From positions 1 to 5,861 of the forward strand of contig JAEYZS010000165.1 in NCBI GenBank assembly GCA_023427925.1: a DNA stretch of 5,861 nucleotides, in the 5' to 3' direction. Each line of letters begins with the position of its first letter. The first letter of the stretch is position 1. Below, one piece after another: positions 4,559 through 5,861 of this stretch. The notes beneath the pieces are model-generated. The model ran no database searches, was not told the DNA's origin, and was given only the letters and a program-made list of their open reading frames with translations. A program made the position numbers and the translations under genes. Source of the DNA: Pseudomonadota bacterium. GTDB taxonomy: Bacteria > Bdellovibrionota > Bdellovibrionia > Bdellovibrionales > JAEYZS01.

Positions 4559-5861
4559 TCACAAATATGGGTGTTTTCCTAAAATTCGGTCAATGATAAA
4601 TGCGCAATGGATAACTCCGACGTGACTATAGGTTTGTGGGAAGTTCCCCCACTGGCTCAGTGTCTTTGGATCTACATCCTCGCTGAGTAATCCAAGATCA
4701 TTTGCGCAGCCAAGTAAGGATTCATAGCACTTTATGGCTTCATCGACTCTTCCGATTCGAGCAAGAGCTTCTACGTACCAGAATCCACAAATAATAAAAG
4801 CAACCTGAGGCTTTCCAAAGTCATCATCATGACTATAACGATATAGAAAGGCATCCTTAATTTTTAACGTCTTTTCAACTTTTTCTACGAGCATCTTTGC
4901 TTCTTTACTCTTCGGATCTAAGTAACCCATATTAATAAGTTGCAAGAGACTCGCATCCATTTCATCACTGTCAGGACTTCGAGTGTGGTGGCCTAGCTCC
5001 ATATTAAAGAATTTTTGTATCCGTTTATCTGCTTCAATTTTTAACTTTTGCGCAAGAGTTATGATTTCATCTTCTTGATACATCTCGCCCAATTTTAAAG
5101 CTGCACACGCTCCTGCCCAATGGAACAAAAAAGTATAACAGTGCTGAAGGGTGCTATTTCTAAATTCCCAAAGGCCTGCATCTGGATGATCCATCTTGTC
5201 TTCGATGCTTTTAAGCAGTCTCAAAATCAATTCCTTTGGAAAGCGTCTTTTGCGATTCAAAAGCCTTCGATCAAAATAAAGATGAAAAATAGAAAGCATA
5301 ATCTGTCCAAACACATCATTTTGCATTTGAGTGTAAGCGCCATTTCCTACTCGAACAGGCTGATTGTTAAGATAGCCGTCAAGTTCGAGTTCCTTTTCCT
5401 CTATATTTGTTCGACCATCAATCCCATAGAGTGGCTGAATGTTGTCAGGATTAAATGCAGCAATTTGTTCGATAAAGGACGAAAATCTTTCCATTTCCTC
5501 AAAGTGACCCATGATACTCAAAGCATCGACCGTGTAGTGAGAATCTCTAATCCAGCAATAACGATAATCCCAGTTTCGGCCACTTTGATCGTGCTCTGGG
5601 AGACTCGTAGTACCTGCAGCAATAATAGCGCCGGTGTCTTCATACTGATGAAGCTTCAAAGTCAGCGCAGAACGAATCACTGCTCGCTGATAAATTTTAG
5701 GAATACCGCATCTTTCAACCCATGTGTGCCAGTAATTTCTAGTCTTCTCAAAGAAAGATTCCGCAGTACTTTCAAGCGGAGCCTCAAGAGGAACTCCCCA
5801 GGAGAGAACCAAATCAAATGTGCGCTGAGCAACAAATTCTGTTTCGTCCATGATGTAAGTG
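4559..5861 (-). CDS. GH15 family glucoamylase-like glycoside hydrolase, C-terminal part (5' end outside window)
   Basis: GH15 enzymes are inverting exo-hydrolases of alpha-glucosides (glucoamylase, glucodextranase, some trehalases). The frame stays open to the right edge, so the ATG at 5851 is probably internal. Family proteins are about 600 residues and begin with a beta-sandwich domain, missing here apart from its end (VLSWG). Numbered from that ATG, (alpha/alpha)6-barrel motifs follow in order: RSALTLKL (60-67), TGAIIAAGTTSLPE (73-86), RNWDYRYCWIRDS (92-104), QPLYGIDG (139-146) and PVRVGNGAYTQMQNDVFGQ (165-183). GLWEFR (226-231) carries the likely general acid Glu229, and GLLSEDVDP (387-395) the likely general base Glu391, followed by GNFPQTYSH (402-410). 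The stretch after WEFR reads LQHCYTFLFHWAG, unlike the usual SKVMaW-type sequence, so substrate preference may differ. There is no signal peptide information. A cytoplasmic role in glycogen or trehalose metabolism is possible but unproven. No terminator follows the stop. Confidence 0.93.
   Translation of the reverse strand, partial: TYIMDETEFVAQRTFDLVLSWGVPLEAPLESTAESFFEKTRNYWHTWVERCGIPKIYQRAVIRSALTLKLHQYEDTGAIIAAGTTSLPEHDQSGRNWDYRYCWIRDSHYTVDALSIMGHFEEMERFSSFIEQIAAFNPDNIQPLYGIDGRTNIEEKELELDGYLNNQPVRVGNGAYTQMQNDVFGQIMLSIFHLYFDRRLLNRKRRFPKELILRLLKSIEDKMDHPDAGLWEFRNSTLQHCYTFLFHWAGACAALKLGEMYQEDEIITLAQKLKIEADKRIQKFFNMELGHHTRSPDSDEMDASLLQLINMGYLDPKSKEAKMLVEKVEKTLKIKDAFLYRYSHDDDFGKPQVAFIICGFWYVEALARIGRVDEAIKCYESLLGCANDLGLLSEDVDPKTLSQWGNFPQTYSHVGVIHCAFIIDRILGKHPYL

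Noticed and set aside
4546..4570. CCATATT/AATATGG inverted repeat at the end of the GH15 gene as a terminator
   Set aside because: The stem is short and AT-rich, the loop is 11 bases and no T-run follows.

Overview
The window looks like a chromosomal stretch from a Gram-negative bacterium of moderate-to-low GC. Two proteins carry signal peptides and beta-barrel character, a transporter has a cleavable signal peptide on its binding domain, and tRNA-Cys is chromosomally encoded with its CCA. A member of the Bdellovibrionota or a relative would fit the style of the proteins, but this is an impression and not something the sequence proves.

Layout. Positions 1-707 (minus) hold the 5' part of an outer-membrane beta-barrel gene that runs off the left edge. 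Its start abuts or overlaps a divergent plus-strand gene (706-1305) for a second, small beta-barrel protein. After about 110 bases with no clear signal there is a possible 35-codon small ORF (1415-1522) and then a single-domain rhodanese gene (1526-1862), which is broken by a 2-base deletion near 1770. Convergent to it lies a two-gene operon on the minus strand: an ABC ATPase (3347-4087) and a fused substrate-binding/permease protein (1870-3354). Together these form an importer of the OpuA/ProX/OsmF quaternary-amine family. The operon has a near-consensus sigma-70 promoter (4109-4137), and its two genes overlap by 8 bases.

The stretch 4138-4558 is structural DNA and RNA: a tRNA-Cys gene (4409-4482, minus) with its own promoter, a long hairpin terminator that reaches into the CCA end, an array of four back-to-back stem-loops, and a 20-base exact second copy of the tRNA 3' end (4224-4243). 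The right side (4559-5861, minus) is the C-terminal two thirds of a GH15 glucoamylase-like enzyme whose 5' end lies outside the window.

How they relate: the transporter genes form one working unit. The other genes look like separate transcription units. The most unusual part is the tRNA-Cys neighbourhood, which has the look of an integration hot spot or the remains of a hairpin-rich repeat element. No defence system, CRISPR array or transposase gene is visible.
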